Shown: positions 9,715 through 20,687 of the stretch, one piece after another
Layout of the letters: each line of letters starts with the position of its first letter
Position numbering within the stretch: position 1 is the stretch's first letter
From: Palaemon carinicauda
Taxonomy: Eukaryota > Arthropoda > Malacostraca > Decapoda > Palaemonidae
Reading direction: 5' to 3'
Assembly: GCF_036898095.1 (NCBI RefSeq)
Contig: NC_090759.1
Span: 20,682,620-20,746,619 of the forward strand
DNA length: 64,000 nucleotides
Notes under the pieces: model-generated
Told to the model about the DNA's origin: nothing
Databases searched by the model: none
The model's input: the letters and a program-made list of their open reading frames with translations, nothing else
Made by a program: the position numbers and the translations under genes

Positions 9715-10117
9715 TTCCATACCCTTTTAATCTTTCTCTTGAAATGTTTTTATTGTTGTTTTTTGGGTTGTCCGGAAGGCTAAGAAGCCTTTCGCATCCT
9801 GGTTGATTTGGCGGGTGGTCAAAGTCATTTCTTGAGAGCGCCTAGATTAGGGGTTTTGATGAGGTCCTGTTGTATGGGTTGCAACCCTTGATACTTCAGA
9901 TCCTAGGGGTCGATCAGCATCCTAAGAGGATCGCGAGGCTCCGTAAGGAAGACGTACTTAAAAGGCAGAGTAATTGTTCAAGTCGACTTCCTTACCAGGT
10001 ACCTATTTATTTTGTTTTTGTTATTTTGATAACTTCTAAAATGAAATAAAAACTCTTAGCTCATAAAAGTGTAAACATATATTGCTGGTCTCTACCCACC
10101 CCCCTGGGTGTGAATCA
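9715..10117 (+). other. DIRS-A 3' untranslated region
   Basis: Between the recombinase stop and the internal complementary region. It is closely matched by 17131-17539 in DIRS-B and more loosely by 50633-51019 in DIRS-C ('ggctaagaagcc', 'ggtggtcaaagtca', 'ctggtctctaccca'). No reading frame; conservation among copies suggests a cis role such as termination or priming, which is inference. Confidence 0.7.
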
Positions 10118-10205
10118 GCTATATAATCACCGGCTAAGTTAAATATTGAAAAATGTTATTTTGATTATAAAATAAATTTTTGAATATACTTACCCGGTGA
10201 TTATA
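10118..10205. repeat. DIRS-A internal complementary region
   Basis: Two abutting inverse copies of the element ends. The left half is the reverse complement of the outer left terminal repeat; the right half (atgttattttgattataaaa...) is the reverse complement of the outer right terminal repeat. In the DIRS replication model this region templates joining of the two ends into a circle. The join falls at 'ttgaaaa/atgtt', which fixes the element ends. Confidence 0.92.
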
Positions 10206-10253
10206 AATTAAATGACCCTCCCTTCCTCCCTAATAGAGACGCAGTGGGACGAG

Positions 10254-10450
10254 GAGAAAATTGAGTCTTTGTTTACATTGAGAACTGGGTATCTGGTCGA
10301 CAGATGGCGCTGTTGGGCACACCCGCAACCTGTGTAGCGATCGATGGCGAGTTTTTACCGTAGAGTTGTCTGTCGAGCAACAGAGTTGCAGCTATATAAT
10401 CACCGGGTAAGTATATTCAAAAATTTATTTTATAATCAAAATAACATTTT
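10254..10450 (+). repeat. DIRS-A right inverted terminal repeat
   Basis: Inverse of the left repeat over ~150 bp plus a right-specific outer extension of ~45 bp (attcaaaaatttattttata...). Ends in a T-run at 10447-10450 that merges with the target T-run. Confidence 0.94.
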
Positions 10451-10799
10451 AATCAAAATCCTGTTTGTTTCAAATATAGCTGTAATTTTTTTACCACAGT
10501 AAATGGATACACACTGTTCAGAGAGAGCTAGGATAGTGGAGTGCAGCATTCCCAGTGTAAAGGAGTGAGGGCTATTTGAAATAATTGCCCAGCTTGAATT
10601 TTATTGCATTTTTATGAGAATTTTTATTTAATAGGTATTGCATTGTTCTTAGCCATCCCATTAATGTTGCCAACTATTAGAAATCAAATTCTCAATGTTG
10701 GGTGAACAATAGACTGCGATTAACGAGGCCTGACTGTACATTTATGACTCATTTCAGTATTAGTTCTCTCTTATTCGATGTCAGGGTGCCAGATAACTT

Positions 10800-10803
<4 letters not shown>
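10451..10803. repeat. Tandem unit A, right part
   Basis: Resumes unit A after DIRS-A: 'aatcaaaatcc.gttt.tttcaaatata' matches 18571-18600, then 'ttaccacag..aatggata', 'cccagcttgaattttat' and 'gcattgttct' match 18601-18850. Near its end 'gatgtcagggtgccagataacttcaaat' resembles the 3' terminus of the I-type LINE at 35075-35100, so a LINE- or SINE-derived tail may be embedded. Ends at the next (CT)n tract. Confidence 0.75.
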
Positions 10804-10855
<52 letters not shown>

Positions 10856-11280
10856 GTGTGTGTGTGTAATGAATGAAATTTTTGTTTCTTTGCTAAGTCT
10901 CTATTGAGGCTTTATTATCAAGCGCCACAGAGCTAAACTAAAGTATCGTGCATCAGCATCATCAATTAAACTCCGGTTAAGGTTATGGGATTCAACTCAT
11001 AGTAAAAGTGAATGAAATATGAGAGAAGCATTTCAAATAAAGCTATTGAAATTAGTATGCTCATTGAAAAAGGGTAGCTCAAATAATAATGATTTCTTTT
11101 AGTAAATATGAAATACTGTATCTTTCAGTAGCAAGCCTTAATAATAAGAGAGTTATTTGATCTGAAAATTGAGGTTGATGACGGACTACGCAGGGTTGAT
11201 CAGCTTATTTGAATGTAAACAATGCATAAAGATTATAATTCGCTATGTTTTTAATTTAATTACGATACAAAAATGTGAAT
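10804..11280. repeat. Tandem unit B, left part, with (CT)n(GT)n at its border
   Basis: Starts with (CT)n at 10804-10852 and (GT)n at ~10856-10867, then repeats the order of landmarks of unit A from 3001 onwards, with roughly 170 bp of extra sequence near 10940-11150. It contains the start of the ~130-bp module and is interrupted at 11281 by DIRS-B. Confidence 0.78.
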
Positions 11281-11454
11281 TTTTCAATATTAAACTTACC
11301 CGATGATCATATAGCTGTCAGCTCTGCTGCCCGACAGAAAAACCTACGGGCGGAATACGCCAGCGATCGCTATACAGGTGGGGGTGTACATCAACAGCGC
11401 CATCTGTCAAGTAGGTACTCAAGTACTCGATGTCAACACAGAACCAATTTTCTC
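11281..11454 (+). repeat. DIRS-B left inverted terminal repeat
   Basis: Reverse complement of 17678-17825 with no mismatch seen between 'gatgatcatatagctgtc' and 'gaaccaattttctc'. The outer ~20 bp are left-specific and recur inverted in the internal complementary region. Confidence 0.94.
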
Positions 11455-11689
11455 TCTGTCGTGCCACTGGCAAGACCTACTAAATACGCTGTTACTAACT
11501 GGATTTGTTTTCACAACTATTTGGTGAAGTACACTATTCCAGTTTTGAGCTTTCACTATGCAGGGGTTTTATCTTCATTTCAAAACTTGAACTCGTTTTG
11601 GATAGATTTAATTATGGTGACAAAGAGAGTATGGACTCTCTTTCACTTTTAAATGGCCGACCCTTCCCTTAGACGGAAGTGTGTTTAGG

Positions 11690-12640
11690 TTTTTAGTAAT
11701 TTTGCTTAACACGTTATAGATCTATATATTTTATATCTCTCCGCCTTTATTAGGCCTCTTCGATTAACTTTCCATTTATTATAAACATATAAAAATAAAT
11801 TTTTATGTTTTGTTTATATGCGACCTTTCCTGATAGTAGGCGGTCCTAACTTGGAACCGAAGTTAATTAACGTTGAGCCCGTTATATCGTATTTAACCTT
11901 TAAAGAATTTAAAACTTTTTAAATTTTAATGTTTTATGAAAGAATTTCTTTGATAGTCTCGTACTGTTTTCAAAGATGAACTAACGTTTAGTTTTTTAGT
12001 CTACGCAGTTGTTGACGTTCAGGACGTTCAACATGCGCTCTATTGTTACGATAGAGAGAGAGTGTATCACGGTTTCACTTTGCAGTAAGAGTAAACCGAT
12101 TCTGGCGTTTCGTTCATTCTTTCTTAGCTTAAATGGTTTAAATTCTAAATTAAAGGAACTTTTTAATTGGAAAACCTTTCAGTTTTTTCCTTTAGCAAAT
12201 AACATGTTTTGACGATATATAATTGGGCTCTTCTCTCAGGTGCGAAATCAAGAGAGAAAGAGAGAGATAGAGACGGAGGGAGAGAGAGGAGAATAAACGT
12301 TTCGTTCAAGCGGGTAACGTTGTTCTCGTTTTACTCTCCTCCCTAGTCGCTGTACGGGGAAGAAGGTAAAACGTTTCTAGGGTTTTATTCTTGTTCCCAG
12401 GCTATGTGCGGTGAGAGATTGTAAATGTAGTTTATTTGAACTAGTGTTTAGTCTCTTTCCCAGCCACTGAATTCTTTATCTTTATATATGTTTTCTGTTG
12501 CATTATACGACTGTTTTCGCAATTACTACCTTTTAATGAAGGGTAGGATTGCGTGTTTCAGGTAGAAATCAGTAAAAGTTTCGATTTCAGTGAAATAAGT
12601 GCAAAACAGAAAATCGAAGTGATAAAGTGATATGCGCAAA
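11690..12640. other. Unrelated insert in place of the DIRS-B gag N-terminus
   Basis: A gag-like start remains at 11653 (ATGGCCGACCCTTC..., stopping after ~11 codons). The next ~950 bp match neither DIRS-A nor DIRS-C and are AT-rich with a GA-rich patch at 12240-12295. Gag homology resumes at about 12645 at the position equivalent to 4798 in DIRS-A. The insert has no domain I recognise. It could be captured host DNA or another decayed repeat. Confidence 0.6.
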
Positions 12641-13035
12641 GTGTTACAGTGTTGCGTCCGAGGGTTCGTCTGTTCGTGCCTGTCGTTCACCTAGTCCGGG
12701 ACCTCTTGCAAGCTCCCAAGCCCAGGGGAGAAGTAATGTCGAACGACTTATGGGTTCGTCAGGCCTTGATCAACGAACAGACGTTTTTCCCTCCGTGGTT
12801 TCGGGCGTATCTACCCAAGATCGCCCCACCCACACAAAGACGAGAGAGCCCATTTACTTCTCGTCTGCGGAAGAGGTTTCTCGTAAGAAACCTTGGACCA
12901 AGGTCTCGCAGCTTATTAAGTGCAAGTCGGTCCCTTCCGCACAAGTCCAACGGCCCAGTTGTAGCCACTGGGTCAGTTCGGACTCGCTGCAGTCTTCCGA
13001 TGACTGCACACCTCCTAAGAGAGGCAAAGTGGTAC

Positions 13036-13145
13036 CGCAACAGGCAGTAACTCCGTCTGTTGCCGCACCCGCTGTTGTAGACCCTAAGTCACAACAGGCA
13101 GTAGCTCCGTCTATTGCCGTACCCGCTGTTGTAGACCCTAAGTGG
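13036..13145 (+). repeat. Tandem duplication of ~54 bp in DIRS-B gag
   Basis: Two adjacent copies of 'caacaggcagta.ctccgtct...gctgttgtagaccctaagt', differing at a few positions and in frame. DIRS-A and DIRS-C have this segment once. Confidence 0.9.
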
Positions 13146-13499
13146 TCTTTGCTGCAGTCTATGCAGACTCAGTTAGCTGCTGTTATGCAGGAGTTTCGTG
13201 CGGAGAAGGTTGACGCTGCACCCGTTAGCCTACAACCTACCACGGTTGTGCGCCCAGCAGACGCTGTGGCTGCCTGCTCCCACACTCCAGCTGTGAGAGC
13301 TCCTCCACCCATGCGCAGTCGACCCTGCCAGACGCATGCTGACGTTCACAGACGCACGGAACCCTCCGTTGACGTGCGTGTGCTACCACAACAACAAGAG
13401 GGTGGAGTTAAGCTGCCGTGTTTTGACACGTTGCGTCAGCCTCCGCAACCCACTGTGGTTACCGCCACTTGCCCGCAGCAGACTAGTCAGTCAGGAGTT

Positions 13500-13815
13500 G
13501 AGGCTTCCCCACACAGCTTTGGTTGTTGCCAGCTCACAGACTGTCAAGCAGTTACATGACGTTGCCTTCTGGTCTGCTACTAATGCACCAGTGCTGTATG
13601 TCCTCACGCACCTGTTGTGGTTGACAGTTCAGTTTTTTGACAGTTCACAGACTGTCAAGCAGTTACATAACGTTGCCTTCTGGTCTGCTGCTAATGCACC
13701 AGTGCTGTATGTCCTCACGCACCTGTTGTGGTTGACAGTTCAGTTTTTGACAGTTCACAGACTGTCAAGCAGTTACATAACGTTGCCTTCTGGTCTGCTG
13801 CTAATGCACCAGTGA
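13500..13815 (+). repeat. ~113-bp tandem repeat in DIRS-B gag
   Basis: A block containing 'cacagactgtcaagcagtta', 'gttgccttctggtctgct' and 'gctgtatgtcctcacgcacc' occurs two and a half times with almost no divergence. This is local amplification within one copy. Confidence 0.9.
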
Positions 13816-15019
13816 GACCCTCACTGAGATAACCTAGCTTTTCTCGGACAAGGTTCCTGTAGATGAGAAAGTGCTTTTCTCCCTCCTACTGATATTCCTT
13901 TGAGGACTCTGTCATTTGGAGAGGAGCCTTAAGCTGCTTAGCCCCCTATGGACTTTAATTAAATCATGATGATTTTTTAAGGATCTTCGTCCGGATCTTG
14001 TAACTGCTGCTCCTCGTTCGCCTCACGTCAGAACTTACACTAGGCCTAGCTACTTCGAAGCCGTTGTTGTTAAGCTAGTGCTCTCTCGCTCTCCTAGAGA
14101 GCGTTACGTCGGCTAGGCGACTGGTTTTTGCACCAGGAGGAGTTTTAGGGATACAGCCTTTTGATTTCCCTTCTTTTTATCTGGCTTATAGAGCGAGAGT
14201 CTGATAGGACACGAGAGAAGTTCTCAGCTTGGGAGTTCATGCCTCTGCCCAGGTAGACTTCTCACTTCTGGTAGACTCGGCCAGGCGCATAGCCAGGAGA
14301 CGCTCCAGTTGTTTACAGGTAACTTCTCAACTTTTGTCGAGCCTTTGAAGTTTTGCTGTACTATTATGTCACACATAACAAGGCTTCCAGGGATGGTAAA
14401 TGGTTCCGCTTCAGTCGCTAACCCCGTCTGTTGCCACACCTGCTCCCGTAGACCCTAAATGGGCTTTGCTGCAAGACATGCAGTCCAAGCTTGTGTCCTT
14501 GATAGAGGACTTAATACGGAGAAGAACCTTCTGGCCAACAACCTTCCTACCGGTTGGTTGTGCGCCCTGTTGACGCTGAGGTATCCTACTCGCGTCCGCC
14601 AGTTGAGGTGGTTCCTCCACCGATGCGACCCAGTGTGGGTTGCCAGTCGCACGTTGACGTTAAGCGACGCTCGGAGGTGGTTGTTGACGTTCAGTGTGTC
14701 ACTAGGAAGACGTTCAACAACCAGCAGAGGTGACTTGTTGTGACGCAGTGCGTCAACCTCAGCAACCCGGTACGGTGTTGACTGCACCCAGACAGTCTAG
14801 ACAGTTTCGGGTTGACGCTGTACTTCCTCGCGTCCCCATGGTTGTTGACAGTTCACAGACTGTGCAGCAGTACCATGATATTGCGTCCGGCTCCGTCACG
14901 CATCCTCCAGTGCGACCGTATTCAGCGAGTCAGACGTTGCCCACTCCGTTGCCGTTTCCTCATCAGTTTCGGATGAGGAACCCTCTGATGAGGATGTTGC
15001 TGAACAAGACGATCAACCC

Positions 15020-15957
15020 CCAGCCCTGCTATCCATCCAGAAGATGCTGAAGAAGGAACGCTGCCCTGTCAGGCTGTGGATGAGTCTGGTAAGGACACTG
15101 TCATCCGTGGTTCATTTGTGTCACTAGGAAGACTACACCTCCGTCCTCTTCTATACCATCTAGCTTTTCACTGGAAAAGGACAAGACGCTAGAAGCGGTC
15201 TCGATCCCGGTTTCCGGAAAGATAAAGTCTGGTCTGACTTGGTGAAAGGACTATATCAACCTTAGAAAGGGTCTTCCCCTGACTGTTCAGACTCCCAACC
15301 ACGTTCTCTTCTCGGACGCATCGGACGTAGGCTGGGGTGCGACATTAGACGGTAGGGAATGCTCGGGATTATGGAACTCGAGTCAAAGGACAATGCATTT
15401 CAACTGCAAGAAGCTACTGGCAGTACGTCTGACCTGGAAAAGCTTCAGGTCTCTCCTTCAAGGCAAAGTGGTGGAGGTGAACTCGGACAACACACGGCTT
15501 TGATGTACATCTCCAAGCAAGGAGGGACCTACTCTCTGACATGGTACGAGATCGCAAGGGACCTCCTCACCTGGTCAAAAGGTCTAGACTTTTCACTAGT
15601 AACGAGGTTCATCCAAGGCAACTTGAATGTCATAGCAGATTGTCTCAGTCGGAAGGGACAAATAATTCCAACAGAATGGACCCTCCACAAGGATGTATGC
15701 AAGAGACTTTGGGCCACCTGGGGCCAGCCAACCATAGATCTCTTCGCAACCTCGATGACCAAGAGGCTCCCAATAGTTTGCTCTCCTATCCCGGACCCAG
15801 CAGTAGTTCATATAGATGCCTTTCTACTAGATTGGTCACATCTAGATCTATATGCATTCCCTCCGTTCAAGATTGTCAACAAGGTACTGCAGAAGTTCGC
15901 CTCTCACGAAGGGACAAGGTTGACGCTAGTTGCTTCCCTCTGGCCCGCGAGAGAATG
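15020..15957 (+). pseudogene. DIRS-B RNase H and DIRS C-terminal region remnant; RT absent
   Basis: Homology to DIRS-A pol restarts at the equivalent of 7595 (atccagaa.atgctgaagaagga), after the whole reverse transcriptase; the YLDD region has no counterpart anywhere in the element. The RNase H part has a frameshift near 15490. The reading then continues as YISKQGGTYSLTWYE, MADCLSR-like IADCLSRKG, TIDLFATSMTKRLP and LYAFPPFKIVN, ending early at 15957. Confidence 0.82.
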
Positions 15958-17131
15958 ACTCACCGAGGTACTTCGATGGCTAGTAGACGTTCCCAGAACA
16001 CTTCCCCTAAGGGTGGACCTTCTACGTCAGCCACGCGTAAAGAAGGTACACCAAGGCCTCCACGCTCTTCGTCTGACTGCCTTCAGACTATCGAAAGACT
16101 CTCGAGAGCTAGAGGCTTTTCGAAGGAGGCAACCAGAGCGTTTGCTAGAGCAAGGAGAACATCCACCCTTAGAATCTACCAATCGAAGTGGGAAATCTTC
16201 CGAAACTGGTGCAAGTCAGTATCCGTATCCTCGACCAGTACCTCTGTAACTCAAATAGCTGACTTTCTCTTATATCTGAGGAAAGAACGATCTCTTTCAG
16301 CTCCCACTATCAAGGGTTACAGAAGCATGTTGGCATCAGTCTTCCGTCACAGAGGCTTAGATCTTTCCAACAATAAAGATCTACAGGACCTCCTTAAGTC
16401 TTTTGAGACCACGAAGGAGCGTCGTTTGGTTACACCTGGTTGGAATTTAGACGTGGTACTAAGATTCCTTATGTCAGACAGGTTCGAACCGCTTCGATCA
16501 GCCTCCCTGAAAGATCTCACCTTTAAGACTCTTTTCCTGATATGCTTAACCACAGCTAAAAGAGTCAGTGAGATTCATGCCTTCAGCAAGAACATCGGAT
16601 TCTCATCCGAAACGGCTACATGTTCTACAACTTGGTTTTCTAGCCAAACACGAGCTGCCTTCTCGGCCTTGACCAATATCGTTCGATATTCCAAACTTAT
16701 CGTATGGTTGGAAATGAACTAGAAAGAGTATTATGTCCTGTAAGAGCTCTTAAGTTCTATTTAAAAACCTTTACGAGGCCCGTCTGAAGCTTTATGGTGT
16801 TCAGTTAAGAATCCTTCTTTGCCTATGTCAGAGAATGCTTTATCCTATTTTATCAGACTGTTAATACGAGAAGCTCATTCCCATCTGAATGAGGAAGACC
16901 AAGCTTTGCTGAAGGTAAGGACACACGAAGTTAGAGCTGTCGCAACTTCCGTGTCCTTTAAACAAAATAGATCTCTGCAAGTATATTCGACGCAACCTAT
17001 TGGAAAAGCAAATCAGTGTTCGCGTCTTTTATCTTAAGAATGTCCAGTCTCTTTACGAGAACTGCTACACTCTGGGACCATTCGTAGCAACGAGTGCAGT
17101 AGTGGTGAGGGCTCGACCACTACAATTCCCT
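15950..17131 (+). pseudogene. DIRS-B tyrosine recombinase, frameshifted
   Basis: Very similar to the DIRS-A recombinase from SRARGFSKEATRAFARARR on. Arg-I (TTAKRVSEIHAFS) and HEVRAVATS are still visible. A small deletion near 16615 shifts the frame and ends the main reading at 16722; a further deletion near 16763 and one near 16980 destroy the rest. It cannot make an active enzyme. Confidence 0.85.
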
Positions 17132-17539
17132 AATTCCATAACCTTTTTTAATCTTTCTCTTGAAATGTTTTATTATTGTTTTTGGGTTTTCTGGAAGGCT
17201 AAGAAGCCTTTCGCATCCTACTTGATTTGGCGGGTGGTCAAAGTCATTTCTTGAGAAGCGCCTAGATTAGAGGTTTTGATGAGGACCTTTAGTATGGGTT
17301 GCAACCCTTCATACTTCAGCTCCTATGAGTCGCTCAGCATCCTATGAGGATCGCGAGGCTCAGTAAGGAAGACGTACTTAAAAAGGCAGAGTAATTGTTC
17401 AAGTCGACTTCCTTACCAGGTACTTATTTATTTTATGTTTGTTATTTTGAATAACTGCTAAAATGAAATACGGAATACTTAGCTCATAATAATGTCAACA
17501 TGTAATGCTGGTCTCTACCCACCCCCCTGGGTGTGAATC

Positions 17540-17633
17540 AGCTATATGATCATCGGGTAAGTTTAATATTGAAAAATGTTATTTTCATTAGTAAAATAAA
17601 TTTTTGAATATACTTACCCGATGATCATAAATT
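17540..17633. repeat. DIRS-B internal complementary region
   Basis: Same design as in DIRS-A: reverse complement of the outer left repeat, then at 'gaaaa/atgttattttcatta' the reverse complement of the outer right repeat. Its retention in a coding-dead copy fits selection of ends by replication. Confidence 0.92.
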
Positions 17634-17677
17634 AAAGGACCCACCCGTCCTCCCCAATAGAGACCCAGTGGACCGAG

Positions 17678-17874
17678 GAGAAAATTGGTTCTGTGTTGAC
17701 ATCGAGTACTTGAGTACCTACTTGACAGATGGCGCTGTTGATGTACACCCCCACCTGTATAGCGATCGCTGGCGTATTCCGCCCGTAGGTTTTTCTGTCG
17801 GGCAGCAGAGCTGACAGCTATATGATCATCGGGTAAGTATATTCAAAAATTTATTTTACTAATGAAAATAACAT
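17678..17874 (+). repeat. DIRS-B right inverted terminal repeat
   Basis: Inverse of 11281-11454 with a right-specific outer extension of ~45 bp ending 'aatgaaaataacat', followed by host 'attacatgcatt'. Confidence 0.94.
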
Positions 17875-19098
<1,224 letters not shown>

Positions 19099-19284
19099 CC
19101 AGTGAGTGATTACACTTTTGCGACCCCATAAATATCATGATTTAACGCGGATAACAAAAGGCTATCGAGTGCAATATAGCTACAAGTTTTCGTGAATAGT
19201 CAGTGATTAGTTTGAGGTCGGAGAAGTGGGATAAAACGTCGGCATAGAATAGTTATCTTGTGAATTACTAAAAATCTAATCAAG

Positions 19285-20687
19285 ATGGCTATGTACAACA
19301 CGGGCAAGGCTTGGAGAGACATCGCTGGACTCAGCAAAAATAAATTCCATGAGTTGGCGAAACAGGAGCTCGACCGTCTGATAACAGAGGTCACTAGTAA
19401 CGTCAACCAATGTGACGGAAAAATATTCGCAGACATATTGAAACAATATGATCCAATAAACTGGAGCAAATCTGCGGAAAACATCAGCAAAATAATAGAA
19501 GAAATTCCAAAGAAAATCCAAGTGTTAAAGAGACTTATAAAGAAAGTCTACATCAATCAACACATTCCATCAAAGAACAATAAGAAGTCCAATATGGTGA
19601 ATATGCTGATTGATGCAATGGGAAAAAGAATGCCAAAATGGTGTAATACATGTAAGATATGGTATTCCATTAATAATCCTCAACAATTGATTAGAAAATG
19701 TGATGCCTGTCATGTCCCAACACATCCCACATGTGCTGAAATACAGCAAAAAATAAAAAATAAAGACACAAAGGTATTCTGCTCAACATGCTTAGTCTGG
19801 ATAGAAAATATAATTAAGTCGAGACTAAATCTGCAAATAGTTGAAGATAAAGAAGAGGAAGAAGAAGAAATAGAAGAAGAAGAAGAAGAAAAAGAAGAAG
19901 AAGAGAACAATGAACAGGATATGTGTAAGGATGCAGAAGAAATCATTGATATAACCTATGATGCCATCCAACAACATACTTATGAAGAAATAAATTACCA
20001 GATGGAAACAAATAATAGACCCAAGAGACTCTACCCGGACCTACATAATTTTAGGGAAGAGCAAGAACAAGAAAAAATAGAAAAGAAGGATATAGTCTGC
20101 AATATGCTGAAAAGAGGGAATTGCAGATTTGGCGAAAGATGCTACTAAAAGCATCCAAAGATATGCCATAATTATGAAATATATGGTAAATGTGCGTATT
20201 TAGACGGATATGGAGACGAATGCAGAGATCTCCATCCAAAAATATGCAAAAACCTAAAAGAAGGAAAAGGATGCTTTTACAACAAAAAATGTCGATATAT
20301 GCATCCTGCAACCATGAATGAAAGTAAGAAAACTCAGCAAACTGAAAAGAAAAATGAAAGCAAAAAAGAAACAAAAAAAGAAACAAAAAAGCAGGCCGTG
20401 TATATACCGCGCTTTGAACCAAGAGCCCCAAGATATGAGGCCTTTCAACCCAAACCGGCACATTTAGAGCCCAACTACAAAGAATGCATCTATAATGCCA
20501 GGGGTTGGTGCAGATATGGGGACAGTTGCAGGTACTGTATACACACACAAATAAATATGAAGGCGAAAGAGCAAATATAATAGAAAAGTTGGATTTTTTA
20601 ATGGCAGAATTCCGGGAAATGAAGAAAAGAACATCATATCAGAACAGGAAGGAAGCATGGGAGAATCCATATTATTACCAATATTAA
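19285..20687 (+). pseudogene. LINE-2 ORF1: PHD-like finger, acidic stretch and four CCCH zinc fingers (broken)
   Basis: Nucleic-acid-binding ORF1 protein of the LINE. It starts at MAMYNTGKAW. A PHD-like C4HC3 pattern spans residues ~115-170 (CNTCKIWY, CDACHVPTHPTC, CSTCLVW). It is followed by a Glu-rich acidic run encoded by GAA/GAG repeats (19849-19905). Then come four CCCH-type fingers, e.g. CRFGERC, CKNLKEGKGCFYNKKCRYMH and CIYNARGWCRYGDSC. A TAA at 20146-20148 interrupts the first finger. The same frame continues to 20580, and a length change in an AC run near 20535 moves the natural C-terminus (IIEKLDFLMAEFREMKK, likely coiled coil) to another frame ending at 20687. Confidence 0.8.

Larger units (their letters stand above)
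3936..10450 (+). mobile_element. DIRS-A: near-complete DIRS-like tyrosine-recombinase retrotransposon
   Basis: A 6.5-kb element in the order left inverted terminal repeat, gag, pol (RT, RNase H, C-terminal region), overlapping tyrosine recombinase, internal complementary region and right inverted terminal repeat. This is the diagnostic DIRS architecture. There is no integrase of the DDE type, no LTR and no protease. The related locus at 18541-18600 shows the uninterrupted target, so both ends are placed within a few bases in a T-run and no target duplication is present. The inner 150 bp of the two terminal repeats look identical, indicating recent insertion. The only coding lesion I find is one nonsense codon in pol at 7508. 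Confidence 0.95.
12645..15010 (+). pseudogene. gag: DIRS-B gag remnant with internal duplications
   Basis: The segments, matched to DIRS-A gag, run in a non-collinear order. 12645-13560 equals the middle of gag (SVRACRSPSPGPLASSQ onward). 13990-14390 equals parts of the C-terminal third, including an equivalent of the 'cttgggagttc.tgcctctgcccagg' stretch. 14420-15010 equals the middle of gag a second time (PLPTPLPFPHQ-like end, out of frame in places). Stops and frameshifts occur throughout and no full-length protein is possible. The C-terminal basic tail and the gag/pol overlap are missing. Confidence 0.8.
11281..17874 (+). mobile_element. DIRS-B: internally rearranged, non-autonomous DIRS-like element
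   Basis: A 6.6-kb element with complete DIRS ends: inverted terminal repeats identical by eye over ~150 bp, and an internal complementary region. The interior is scrambled. The gag N-terminus is replaced by ~950 bp of unrelated sequence, the gag middle part is present twice, the RT is absent, and RNase H and the recombinase carry frameshifts. The flanks 'aaaatgtgaat' and 'attacatgcatt' join seamlessly in the related empty sequence at 3214-3236. Identical termini with defective coding suggest movement in trans by a DIRS-A-like relative. Confidence 0.92.

Noticed and set aside
13560..13815. CRISPR-like direct repeats
   Set aside because: Units are ~113 bp with no short conserved repeat/variable spacer pattern, and they lie within eukaryotic retrotransposon gag.
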